Source of the DNA: Pseudochelatococcus contaminans
GTDB taxonomy: Bacteria; Pseudomonadota; Alphaproteobacteria; Rhizobiales; Beijerinckiaceae
DNA length: 64,000 nucleotides
NCBI RefSeq assembly: GCF_014195635.1
Contig: NZ_JACICC010000003.1
Location: 1 to 64,000 of the forward strand
Direction: 5' to 3'
Below are positions 1 through 10,976 of the stretch, in pieces; position 1 is the first letter of the stretch; each line of letters opens with the position of its first letter. Below the pieces are notes generated by a model, which ran no database searches, had not been told where the DNA came from, and saw only the letters and a program-made list of their open reading frames with translations. The position numbers were made by a program, and so were the translations under genes.

Positions 1-94
1 GCCGGTCATCGACGCGCGGAACCCCATGCGGCAGCGGGAAAAACGGCGATATCCGCGCCATCTGGCACTCACTCAACAAAAACAAATCACCCAT
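1..94 (-). CDS. IS5-family transposase, N-terminal fragment (cut by window edge)
   Basis: The minus strand reads ATG at 94 and runs off the window at base 1, giving about 31 residues that begin MGDLFLLSECQMARISPFFP and continue with HGVPRVDDR. This matches the conserved start of IS5-family DDE transposases (usual form M.DLFWL...QM.R..PFFP..HG.PRVDDR). A strong ribosome site, GAGGAG, lies at 101-106. Only the start is visible, so I cannot say whether the transposase is intact. It is transcribed away from the giant surface-protein gene that starts at about 261. Confidence 0.8.
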   Translation of the reverse strand, partial: MGDLFLLSECQMARISPFFPLPHGVPRVDDR

Positions 95-160
95 CACAAC
101 CTCCTCAATGGAGACTGTGAATCACATCTAAAGCCAAATTAATAGGTCCTGAACCTAATT
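95..160. mobile_element. Probable IS5-type insertion sequence end
   Basis: The non-coding stretch outside the transposase start holds TGTGAATCACATCTAAAGCC (116-135) and then an imperfect inverted repeat around 139-163 (TTAATAGGT, then AACCTAATTAA). IS5-type elements have short terminal inverted repeats just outside the transposase gene, so the element probably ends near here. The other end lies outside the window, so the boundary and target duplication cannot be fixed. Confidence 0.4.
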
Positions 161-260
161 AACTGGATGTTTCGGTGAATATCGTATATGTCTCGCAAAT
201 CAGTATTTCTGATCTTGTTTTTGTGATGATTTATGCTTCAACGTAAAACTTGGAGGTCGA

Positions 261-3200
261 TTGTTCGCTATGTCGAAGGGTAAAAAAGTGGCAGGCGCCA
301 ACAAGGTTCATGCGGGTCTTTCGTCGCCAAGTCTTGCCCTTGCTCTTGAGCCGCGTTTCATGTTCGACGCTGCCGGTGTTGCCACCGCTGCCGCAACGGG
401 CGCCGTCTCCGAAGCGACCTCTCACGCAGAAGCCGATAAATCGACTGCGGCAGCCGATGGTGCCGTTGCGTCCGCGCTGTCTGAGTGTGCCGGTCGACAC
501 CGGGCCGTTCGGCAGTAAAGCCGAGGCCCAGCTCATCCAGGCAGACGATGATGCTGCCGGCTCCGTCAGCAAGGCCGTGTTCGTCGATGCGCGCTTTCCC
601 GATATCGAGGCTCTGAGGGAGGGGCCTGGTGTCGATGTCGTGGTGCTCGACCCTTCGCAGGACGGTATCGCGGAAGTCAGCAAGGCTTTGGCCGCCCATG
701 AAGGAACTCTGACATCCATCTCGTTCGTCGGGCAGGATGGCAGCAACTCGTTCGGCGTCGGCGGCACGACTGTAGATGCTGCGACCCTCTCGTCCCGCGC
801 CGGAGAAGTGGCTCAATGGGCCTCCGCTCTTGCGCCCGATAGCGAAATCCTCATTTCCGGCTCCGGTGAGGGGCAGGCCGAAGGTGTAGCGCTTGCCAGC
901 AGCCTGTCATCCTTGACCGGCGCGACCGTGCCCTCATCTTTCGCCGGCACTGAGGATTTGCCGGAAAGCTCCACGGACGACACCGCGACAGCCCTGTTCG
1001 GTTCTGTCCCGTTGGCATCGGCGGCTCTTGGCGAAACGGGCGATACCGTGCTGCCGCCAGACAATCCGGCCATCACCGGCGATGAGGCCTCTATTCGTGT
1101 CAGCGAGCCCAGCACGCTCAATGAGCCGGGCGCGGAAAAGGCGACCTTGTCCGGGTGGCAGTTTGAAAGTGCCCGGCCTGACGATCAGTTTCTGGTTTCG
1201 GCGAGCGTTGCCGATCCGGCTGTCGGCTCGCTGAGCGACTTCGGTGGCCAGAGCACGACCGCCGCCAATGCGTCCATCGGCTTCACCGGCTCGCTGACCC
1301 AGGTCAACGACTGGCTGGATGGCGTTGTCTTCCAGGCGGCGGACGTCGAGCGCGGTCTGGCCTCTGGCCAGACAAAGGTGGTGCTGTCGATCACCAATAT
1401 CACCGATGCCCAACCCGTCGCTGTCGATCACGAGATCGAAGTCGAAGTAGCATCCTCGAACGATCCGGTGACGATCGCCGACGCGACCCGGATTGTGGCG
1501 GAAGGGGCCAACAATACCGTTATAACCAAGGACACGCTTGCCGCCGTCGATCCGGAGACGGAATTCGGAGCAGGAAATCCGACACAGATCATCTACACGC
1601 TGTCGAAGGCGCCGAATCAGGGCTATCTGCAACTCAACGGCACGCGGATCGGCGCGGACTCCGTCTTCTCTCACCAGCAGGTGCTCGATGGCCAACTGGT
1701 CTACGTGCACACGGCGACCGGCGCGGAGCAGAACAAGAGCGACGCCTTTCAGGTGCGGGTGAATGACGGCGCTACGCCGCTCGACAAGTCCGATACGGCG
1801 ACGATCACGCTCGATATCGCCCCGGTCAATCAGGCGCCTGTCATAACCAACAGCAGTGGCACGGTCTATGAAGGCCAGCCGCAGAATGCGAAGAATGGTG
1901 CCGGGGCCGCTGCTTCCGCTGCTTCCGCGGTCGGCAATTTCATCAGCGCAACAGGCGGCGGCGATCCCGGCGACACGACACTGAACGTTACGCTGACGTC
2001 GCTGCCCTCCAATGGCACGCTTTATTTCAATGGCGTTGAGGTCACTCAGGCGGATATCGATAGCGGTTTCAGCTTCGCCTATGCGGATCGCGGCTCGTTG
2101 ACCTATGGTCATGACGGCAGCGGTGACCCCAACCCGCCCAAGGACGCGTTTGGCTTCACCGTTACGGATGGTGGCGGCGGCGCGGGCGAAGGCGCGGCCT
2201 TGAGTGTGTCGGGCTCGGTGGACATTACGACGCTTGCCGTCAACGACGATCCTGTGCTCGATCCGGCTTCCTCGCTTGACGCGACGGTCAATGCCGGCAA
2301 CAAGGTCCAGCTCACTCTGGACATGTTGAATGTTCTGGACGTGGATTCCGCCGACAAGAATATCGTCTTCCGCGTGCTGGACAGCACGACGGGCACGGAT
2401 CTCGACAAGGGGCGTCTGGTCTTCGAGAACTTCGAGAACAGCGGTGAGAACGTTGCCATTGCCGCGACCGGCGGCGTCTTTACGCTGGACGACGTCAAGA
2501 GCGGTCGCGTTTATTACTATCAGACGGGATCGGCTGGCGAGAACGAGACGGACAATTTCAGCTTCCAGATCCTCGACAATGCCCAGTCGCTCCATTGGGA
2601 TGCTCAGGGAAACCCGTTCACGCGGGCCGGCGGCGTCTATGATAATCCGGTTGCCGTTCCGGGCGACCAGCTCAAGACATTCAGTTTCACGGTCAATCTG
2701 AACGAAAAGACCGAGGCGGATGACGGAACCGGCCGTTTCAAGGTTCTCAACTATGACGAACCGGAGAAGGGTTCCGCCGATGCCGGCACCGAACCCGTCG
2801 AGAACGGGCTGACCCACGGGAGTCTGGACGAAGGCGGTGTCGTAAAGCTCCTCAACGGCCGCGACGGCAACCCGGGTCTGTCCTATGAAGTGCCTTATCA
2901 GGTAGAGGGCCTGCTTCCCGGCACGCTGTCGGCCGAGCAGATCGTATACACGATTGCCAGTTTCGAAGGCGGCGCCAACGGAAAGTGGAACGGGGAGCTG
3001 CAAAAGAACATAGGCAGCGATGCAAACCCGCAATGGGTGAGCCTCGGCGTCTACAGCACGTTCACCCAAGCCGATCTCAATGCGGGACGTGTTCAATTCA
3101 AGCATGACGGCGGCGAAAACTTCGAGTCGAGTGTCAAGCTCAACGTGTCAGCCGGTTTGCTGATCGATGACGGCAATGGCAATCTCGTCAACGATCAATG

Positions 3201-6200
3201 GAATCCGGAACTCAAGTTCTACGTCACGCCGGTCAACGACGCTCCTGTGGTCAAGGGCTCCGACAGTGGCGTGATGTATGAGGGCGGCTCCTTCGATATC
3301 ACGAAGGACTATCTGGCGATCAGCGACCCGGACGACGCCGTGAGCGAGTCGTATCTGGAGCAGGGCGCGACGTTGCCTTTCGCCGCGGGCGATAACTATG
3401 CCTTCAACAATAACGACAAGCTGACGTTCACAATCGCCGATAAACCTCAGAACGGGCACATCGAGTATCTCGACGAGGCCACCGGCGAGTGGAAAAAGGT
3501 TGAGGCCGATACAGAGCTTCAGGCGAACTGGATATTCGGTGACAGCAACGAATCACGTTTGAAATATATCCACAACGGCAGCGAGACGACGCAGGACAGC
3601 TTCACGATTCTGGCCAAGGATCGATGGGGTGAATCGTCCAACAAGGCGACGGTTTCGCTCTCCATCATTCCGATACCGGATGCTTCGTGGGTTCCGAAGG
3701 ATCCGACCGGCGCCGAGCCAGCGCCGGATCATCAAGGCCCATTCCAGCCCGGCGGCACCGCAGGGCCGGGCGTGAATGCGCCGCTGAGTGTCGCCGAAGG
3801 TTCTTTTGCACGGATAGACAACACGGTGTTGCAGGCCGTCGACCCCGACAGTTCGCCTACACAGGTGCAATATCGTATTACGTCGACACCGAAAAACGGG
3901 CTCATCGCCTACTCGACGGACGGCATCACCTTCTCCAGCATCGGGGTCGGCTCGTCGTTCACGCAGGCGGACATCGACGCGGGTTACATCTATTATCGGC
4001 ACAGTGGCGTTGAGTCTTCAGGCGCCAGCCTCGCCGCAGGCACGAAGGATGACAGCTTCACCTTTACCCTGTCCGATGGCGCATCCGCGAAAGCTGGCAA
4101 CGAGTTCTGGATCTACACGCAACCTGCGAACGACGCGCCCAAAGTCACGGGGCCAACGGGACCGATCCAGTCCACGGACAGCACGCATGCGGTGCCGGGC
4201 TTCAGCGTTTCCGATCCCGATCTGTCCGGTGGTGCAACATCCGGTGAGACGGACTTCGTGCAGGTCGTGGTCCGCCTGCTCGATGCAAGTGGCAACCCAC
4301 TGAAGCACGCCGATTATACTGACACGACCATTTCCTATGACACGACGAGCGGCGCGCAGGTCGTCGGCAAGAATGGCGTCAATGACTATCTGACGCTGCA
4401 GGGCACGCAGGCCGAGGTTAATGCCGCGCTCGCCGGTTTGGCGGTCAAGTTCGATACTGATCGCAATGCCATCTATAGATTGCAGGTCGTCGCTGACGAC
4501 CGCCTGCGCGATTCGGCAGGCGCACTCGTGGACGGCGACGCCACGACCGATGGCTTGCAGCCCGGCGCCAACGGCGGCCTCAATAATCAGAGCACGGCGG
4601 CATACACTCCAGGAACGCCGGTGCCCGGCGCCGAGGTTGATTACTACACCGCGACGGGTATCCCGACCGAGCTTGCCGGCAACCTCGCTGCCGCATCGGT
4701 CAGGCTCTATGCCTCCACAACGAACGATCCAGCCACGCTCGATGCCGGCACCAAAAACATCAGTGTGGATGAAGATCAGCCCACCAACATCGGCTCGCTG
4801 ATCAACTTCAATATCGCCGACCCCGAGTCCGATACGTTCGGCACGCCGGTTTCCGTAACGCTTTCCGTTGCGAGCGGAAGACTGGCTGTCGGCACAGGGC
4901 AGGCCGCCGGTATTACCGGCGTCACCGGCAACAACACCGGCACCGTGCGCATTGAGGGCACGGCTTCGGCTATCAAGAATTTTCTGAACGGTACGCTGAC
5001 TTATACAAGCGCTGCGAACGTCAATCACGATCTGAATGGCGCCGAGGCGGACGGCGACGTCACGCTCTCGGTCTCTTTCGACGACAGCGGATCGCAGATC
5101 GGTTCCGGCGGAGCCAGCGCCAATCCGGCCAATCTCGACATCGCGCTGACAATCGTCGCGGTCAACGATGCCCCCACGGTGACGAGTGGCAGTGGTCTCA
5201 TCGTCATGCCGCCGGACAACTCCGCTATTAAAATTCCCGGCTTTGCCGTTGGCGACATCGATATCGTTGGCGACAATGGCGGCATTGCCGCGGGCGAGAC
5301 GGATTTCGTACAGGTCACGGTCCGCATCAGCGACGGGCAGGGCAAGCCGCTGGCGCAGGACAGTTACACCGACGGTGCGCAGGCGCTCATCAAGATTGAC
5401 TCCCAGAACGCTGCCGGCGGAGCGCTCGTCATCGACAGCGTCTACAACGGCGACGGCTCGGCGCTCGTGCTGCGCGGCACGCTGGCGGAGGTCAACGCTT
5501 ATCTTGCCGGCCTGACCGTGCAGATCACCACCCCGGATCTGGTCAACAAGGATGCCACCTTCCGCGTGGAGGTGATTGCCGATGATCGCGTGCGTGATAC
5601 CGCTACCGGCGCCCTGGCAGGCAATGTCGCCAATGGCGGCGCCAACGCCAGCCCGAATGGCGGCACGTCCGGAACGCCTTCGGCCGAACTCAAAATTTAC
5701 GAGGATGCGGCTGCGTCGCAGATTGCCGGTCTCGACCTGGGCGGCAATGTCGCCGTCGCCTCCCGTGACATCTTCCTTTCGCAAGTGAACGACCCTGCGA
5801 AAATCGACGTTCCAGAGCAGAAGAGTGATGAGAGGATCAGCACCTATCAGCTTAACGGGATTGTTATCGCGGATACCGATGCGCTCAATGCTAATCTCAC
5901 TGTCAAGGTGACGCTCGATCCTGGCTTTACGTTTGCCACATCCAACAACGTCGTTGCGGGTTCTATAGAGGCGACCTTTACCGGCAACCTGACCGCGATC
6001 AATACGTGGGTCAACCTGCTCAAGATCAACCTGCCGAACACCAGTGGAGCCCCCTCGGATTGGAACGGCAGCTTCGGCGTCACCATCGTCGTCGATGACC
6101 ACGGCAACACTGGAAATCGACCCGGAAGCCTGACGGGTGACAGCAACAATCCGACGATCAATCCCGGAGACTTCGACTACAAGGACCCGGGGACCGGGAA

Positions 6201-9200
6201 TGCGCTGGTCACGACCCGCAGCTTCACCGTCACCATTGTTCCAGTCAATGACGCGCCGGTTGTCAACAGCACCACTGAGGCTACCCTCGATACGATCAAC
6301 GAGGATACCGTCGCCGGCAACCTGACAGGCAAGACGGTCGATGTGCTTTTCAGCGGTTATTTTTCAGACCCCAAGGACAATGTTGCCGGCGGCACGCAAT
6401 CGGATAACTTTGCCGGCATTGTCGTTGTTGGAAACACTGTTAACAGTGCTCAGGGTGCCTGGCAGTACTCCGTCGACGGTGGAGCATCGTGGAAGGATAT
6501 CGGCGGGCATAGCGGCCAGAAAGGTCTTTACCTCGACAAGAATGCCGTGATCCGTTTCGTACCGGCAGCCGATTTCCATGGCACACCGAACAAACTGACT
6601 GTCCGTCTGGCTGAAGATAACATCAATGGCGATCATGCTGGCGGCCCGGTCCTGCCGCAAACAGGTTCAGCCATAACCTTGACAAGCACTGGCGGCACGA
6701 CGCGCTACAGCTCCGGCACGGTGACGCTCGGCATCACTGTCGCCAATATCAACGACCAGCCCTCGTTGGCCGATTCTGTTCTGGCGTCTGTTGCGGAAGA
6801 TACGAAAAATGCCGCCGGCAAGACCGTCGGTGAATTGTTCGGCGGCTCGTTCAGCGACACGACCGACGACAAGAGTGCGATTCCCGGTGGCGGCAACGCC
6901 AGCGCCCCGTTTGGCGGCATCGCGATCATCGGCAACGCCGCGACGGCGGCGGAAGGAGCATGGCAATATCACGATGGCGCAAGCTGGGTCGATATTCCGG
7001 CCAGCGGTCTTGGCGACGGTAACGCGCTGCTCCTGACGGTCGATACTAAAATCCGTTTCAATCCGGCTGAAAATTATAACGGCAAGCCGGGTGGTTTGGT
7101 CGTCCGCGCCCATGACCTGTCTGTCGCCGCCATCCAGGCAGGCGCTGACATCACCGCCGAAGTGAACGATGGTGCCGGCAGCACCAGCCATTGGTCTGTC
7201 GTGAGAAATCTGGGCACGACAGTAACCGCCGTTAACGATGCGCCTGTGCTGTCGGGCACGACGCAGGCAGGCGTGACGGCGAATGTCACCGAGAACCCGG
7301 GCGTGGGAACGGGCACGACATCGGTCAATCTCGTCAGCGGGTCGCTGCTCTCGGATGTCGATACGACGACAACGCCCGGCCTTGACAGCACGATCTTCGG
7401 CGCTGGCCGGATCGTCGTTTCGCTCGACGGGTATGTCGCCGGAGACCGTCTGGAAACCGCGACGCTGCCGGTGGGTGTGACGGTCAATGCAACGCAGAAT
7501 GGCAATGGCCGCAATCTCGTTATTGACCTCGATGCCGATACCACGTTCTCGGAAGTGCAGGCGATCCTCGACGGTATCTCCTTCCGGAATACGTCCGACA
7601 ATCCGACGGATTTCGGCGCTCGCGAAACGCGCACCTACACCATTGTCGTGTACGACGGCATCAACAAGGATCCGCAGGGCAATACGGCGGGCACGGGCGG
7701 CTCGCTGCCCTCGACCGCATTGACGGGCACGATCCGTATCGCCGCCGTCAACGATCCGCCGGTGGCGCAGGACAACGAGAACAGTGTCAATGAAGCCGGC
7801 AGCGGCGCGGGGCCTGCCCCCACCGCAAGCGGCAACGTCATCACCGATCCCGGTCCTGCGCCAGGAAACGCGAAAGACAGCGATCCCGATACACCGATCG
7901 CTCAACTGAAGGTTGTGAGCATCGGGAGCGCCACAGCCGGTGAGATGCCGGTCGATGCAGCTGCTGCGACGGTGATCAACGGCCAATACGGTACGCTCAC
8001 CATCCATGCCGATGGCCGCTATGTCTACAGTGTCAACAACGACTCTCCGGTGGTGAACGCGCTCAAGAATGGCGAACACCTCTCCGACGCCTTCACCTAT
8101 GCGATTTCAGATGGTGGACTTGAAAGCAATACGGCGAGCCTGACGATCACGATCAACGGCGTTACGGACGGTTCGCCTTCCATTACGCCGGATGACGTCA
8201 ACGGGACTGTCGCCGGCCACGCGACCGTCGAGGAGCGCGGTTTGCCGGAGGGAAGCGACCCGTCGTCTGGCACGGCCAAAACGACGGGCGACATCGCCAT
8301 CGGCGCGCCGGACGGTTTGTCGCGTATCCGGGTGGGCGGCGTCGATCTGACGGTCGACCAGCTCAAAGCGCTGTCGACGACGCCGGTCACCATCGACACG
8401 GGCGCGGGCATCCTGACGCTGACAGGCTTCTCTGTCTCGGCCGGTCATGCCAATGCGCCGACTTCGGGCACGCTGGATTATACCTATGCGCTGAAGGCCC
8501 GGCAGGATCACTCCGGCGACTACAGCCTGGACACCGTTGCGCTCTCCGTGACCGATCGCGGCAACCATACGACTGACGGAACGCTGACGATCCACATTGT
8601 CGACGACGTTCCGGTTGCCCGCGACGATACGGCGACGATTACGGAAAACGCGGCGAGCGTGTCGGGGAACGTCGTGTCGGGGAACGATACCGGAGGCGCC
8701 GATGGCGCGTCCGTCACGGACATCTCGTTCGACCTGAACGGCGTGACGGGCACCCATGCGCCCGGCCAGACCGTGACGACACTTTACGGCACGATCGTCG
8801 TCAACGCGGATGGCAGTTACACCTATACGCTCGACAACGCCAACCCGGCGGTGAACGGGCTGACGGACGGTGAGAGCCTGACCGAACAGGTGACCTACAC
8901 GCTGACGGATGCTGACGGGGATACATCGACCGCCACGCTGACGATCACCATTGCCGGCAGCAACGATGCCCCGGTTATCGCGTCCGATCTGTCCAAGGCC
9001 GGGCGCGAGGATACTGCGGTTGTCTTCGCGGATACGGATTTCCGGTTCACGGATGCGGAGAGCGATACTGCCTCCTTAATTCGCATCACGGAGCTTCCCA
9101 AGTTCGGAAAGCTGCTGTTCGACAACGTTCTCGTTACGGCCGGAGCGGAATACAGCTTTAGCGATCTGGCCCTTCGAAAGCTGACCTACGAGCCGCCAGC

Positions 9201-10866
9201 CAACGCCAACGGGCCTGATTTCGCAGATTTCAGCTTCCAGATAAGTGATGGCAAAGCATTTTCCGATGTCGGCAAGATACGCATCGATATCACGCCCGTA
9301 AACGATACGCCGACAGTAAGCGGACCGGCGAATGCGACGGTTATCAAGAATACGCCGCTGTTGTTCGACGGTGTGACCGGGACCAACCGTGCCCCGATCA
9401 TCAGCTTCGACGACTTTGTCGATCGAACGGCCGCAGCCGGCTATACGGATTACTTCACGCTGATGCTTTCCGTTCAGGAAGGCATCCTGACCGTTTCCGA
9501 CCTCGGAGGAACGGTCACAGGGGCCGGAAGCGGTAGCACGCTGACGCTGGCCGGTGAGTGGGATGATCTGAACAAGGCACTCGAAACGCTGACCTATCTC
9601 GCTAACCAGGACTATGTGGGTACGGACAGGCTCACCGTGACGGTGGACGACGGTATTAATGCCGGCACGGGTGCAGACGCCAAGCCGGGCACTGCCACTC
9701 ATCACACAGACATCGTCATCAATCCCGTTCCTGTTCCCGTACCGCCAGGTCCTCCTGGCGGCGGTGGCGGTGGCGGCGGTGGGGGCGGCGGCTCACCTGG
9801 CGGCGGTTCCTCTGGCGGCGGCACGCCTGGTGGTGGTTCGCCGGGAGGCGGTTCCTCCGGAGGTGGCACGCCTGGTGGTGGTTCCTCTGGCGGCGGTTCC
9901 TCAGGTGGCGGCTCTTCCGGAGGTGGCACGCCTGACGGTGGCTCCACCGATGGCGGCTCGCCCGGTGGCGGTTCCCCCGTGGGCGAGCCCGATACGGATA
10001 ATCCCTCCGCAGTTGTTCCATCGCTGCCAGTTGTCGATGTTCCGTCGGCGCAGAATAATGGTGGGCCGGCAACGTCGGGACTTGCCGAATCTCCGGTCAA
10101 TACCGATCCGGGCAGGCTGTTTGTCGCGCTATCGGATGATTGGGCATCGTCGCGGGACGGTCTGGCAGGTCGGCTGGAAAGCTGGCCGATCCAACGTTAC
10201 ACCGCGCTTGGAGAGAGCATCGTCCAGCAGGCATTGTTCCACTCCAGCGGCGATATCAACATCGGGCAACTGACGTTCTCCGCGTCCCTGAACCGCAACC
10301 AGAGTTTGCCGGCATGGATTTCCTTCGATCCCTACACGCAGACGATCCACGCCCGGCCCACTGAGGACGTTCTGCCGGGCGTCTATACGGTTGTCATCGT
10401 CGCGCGGGATTCTTATGGCAACATGGCCGAATCGATCATTACGGTCCACGTGCTGGAAGACACCACGGAGCGGCTGGAGCGGAAGGCCATTTCCGTTGAG
10501 GAAACGCCACAGACTATTGAGCAGCCCGGGCAGTCTCCGGAGGCCGATGAGGAAAAATCGCAACCCGGGAATGAGACCGACGACACGCCCGAAGAGCAGC
10601 CTGCTCCCGAGACCGTGCCTGAGGTCGCTCCCGATGCGCCGAAGGATGAACCGCTCATACGGCCTGAAGGGCCGGCAGAGCCTGGAGTCGAACCGTCTGC
10701 TCAACTTCCCGGCGAGCCGGCAGATGGTTGGGAAGAGGCAGCTCTGCAGGGGATTCCCGCTGGCCGTCAGTCGCTGACCGAAACGCTGATCCACTCCAGT
10801 CTCACAGGGCGTACGCTTGAGACGATGAGATTGATCGAGGCGCTTTCCGATAAGGCGGCGAGGTAA
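261..10866 (+). CDS. Giant DUF4347/cadherin-like repeat surface protein with LEPR-type N-terminus; frameshifted near 486
   Basis: A protein of about 3,530 residues, read in two frames. Bases 261-485 encode MSKGKKVAG... and the motif LALALEPRFMFDAAG, typical of large repetitive secreted proteins (LEPR-XLL type N-terminus). The rest (487-10866) is in another frame. Skipping T486 restores ...ALSEVPVDTG.... A DUF4347-like domain follows (about 580-960), then more than ten cadherin-like/VCBS modules joined by VNDAPV-type linkers (for example at 2235, 3232, 5160, 6244, 7232, 7745, 8960 and 9298), a Gly/Ser-rich linker (9756-9985), an Ig-like (He_PIG) module (about 10240-10460) and a Pro/Glu-rich tail. 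There is no Sec signal peptide and no RTX GGxGxD tract. The site GGAGG at 252-256 precedes TTG 261 (4 bases) and ATG 270 (13 bases), so the start is uncertain. It is probably an adhesin or matrix protein carried by the downstream exporter. Either the break is an error or the gene is inactive. Confidence 0.8.
4150..7225 (+). repeat. Duplicated adhesin modules inside the giant gene
   Basis: Two pairs of neighbouring modules are clearly related at protein level. The modules at about 4140-4750 and 5170-5800 share TDFVQV.VR..D..G.PL, a middle section ending in L.G..AEVNA.LAGL.V, and an ADDR.RD.A.GAL end. The modules at about 6260-6750 and 6760-7220 share a GAWQY..GASW.DI core and a following .IRF.PA...G.P..L.VR segment. 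They look like tandem duplications that have since diverged. Confidence 0.75.
9756..9985 (+). repeat. Gly/Ser/Thr/Pro-rich linker repeat
   Basis: A run of glycine codons is followed by many copies of a short GGGS(S/P)GGG(S/T)PGGGS-type unit, seen in DNA as repeats of GGCGGTTCCTCTGG-like 12-18 base blocks. It separates the cadherin-like array from the C-terminal Ig-like module. Repeats of this kind can change length by slippage, so copy number may differ between strains. Confidence 0.9.
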
Positions 10867-10872
10867 AATATA

Positions 10873-10912
10873 ACCGCCGGCCCCTTCCCGAACGGGTCAT
10901 GGGGCTGGCGGT
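10873..10912 (+). terminator. Strong hairpin between giant protein gene and exporter operon
   Basis: ACCGCCGGCCCC (10873-10884) pairs with GGGGCTGGCGGT (10901-10912) with a single G-T wobble, and a nested CCCG/CGGG pair sits in the loop. The following ATTTGTTG is only weakly T-rich. The hairpin starts just after the TAA stop of the giant gene. It could be a terminator or a partial attenuator that lowers exporter expression relative to the cargo. Confidence 0.65.
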
Positions 10913-10976
10913 ATTTGTTGCGTATTCGATCGCCTGGTTGCGTATTCCTATGACATTCAGTGGTATGAGAGACATA

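Noticed and set aside
475-500. Programmed +1 frameshift in the giant gene.
   Set aside because: No slippery codon followed by a stop or rare codon is visible at the junction; an insertion of one T fits better.
934-6102. Long open frames on the minus strand opposite the giant gene (723 and 694 codons).
   Set aside because: They lie antisense to a clear repeat protein, have no family match, and arise from GC-rich codon bias.
9756-9985. Repeat array considered as a CRISPR.
   Set aside because: The units are coding Gly/Ser/Pro repeats without unique spacers.
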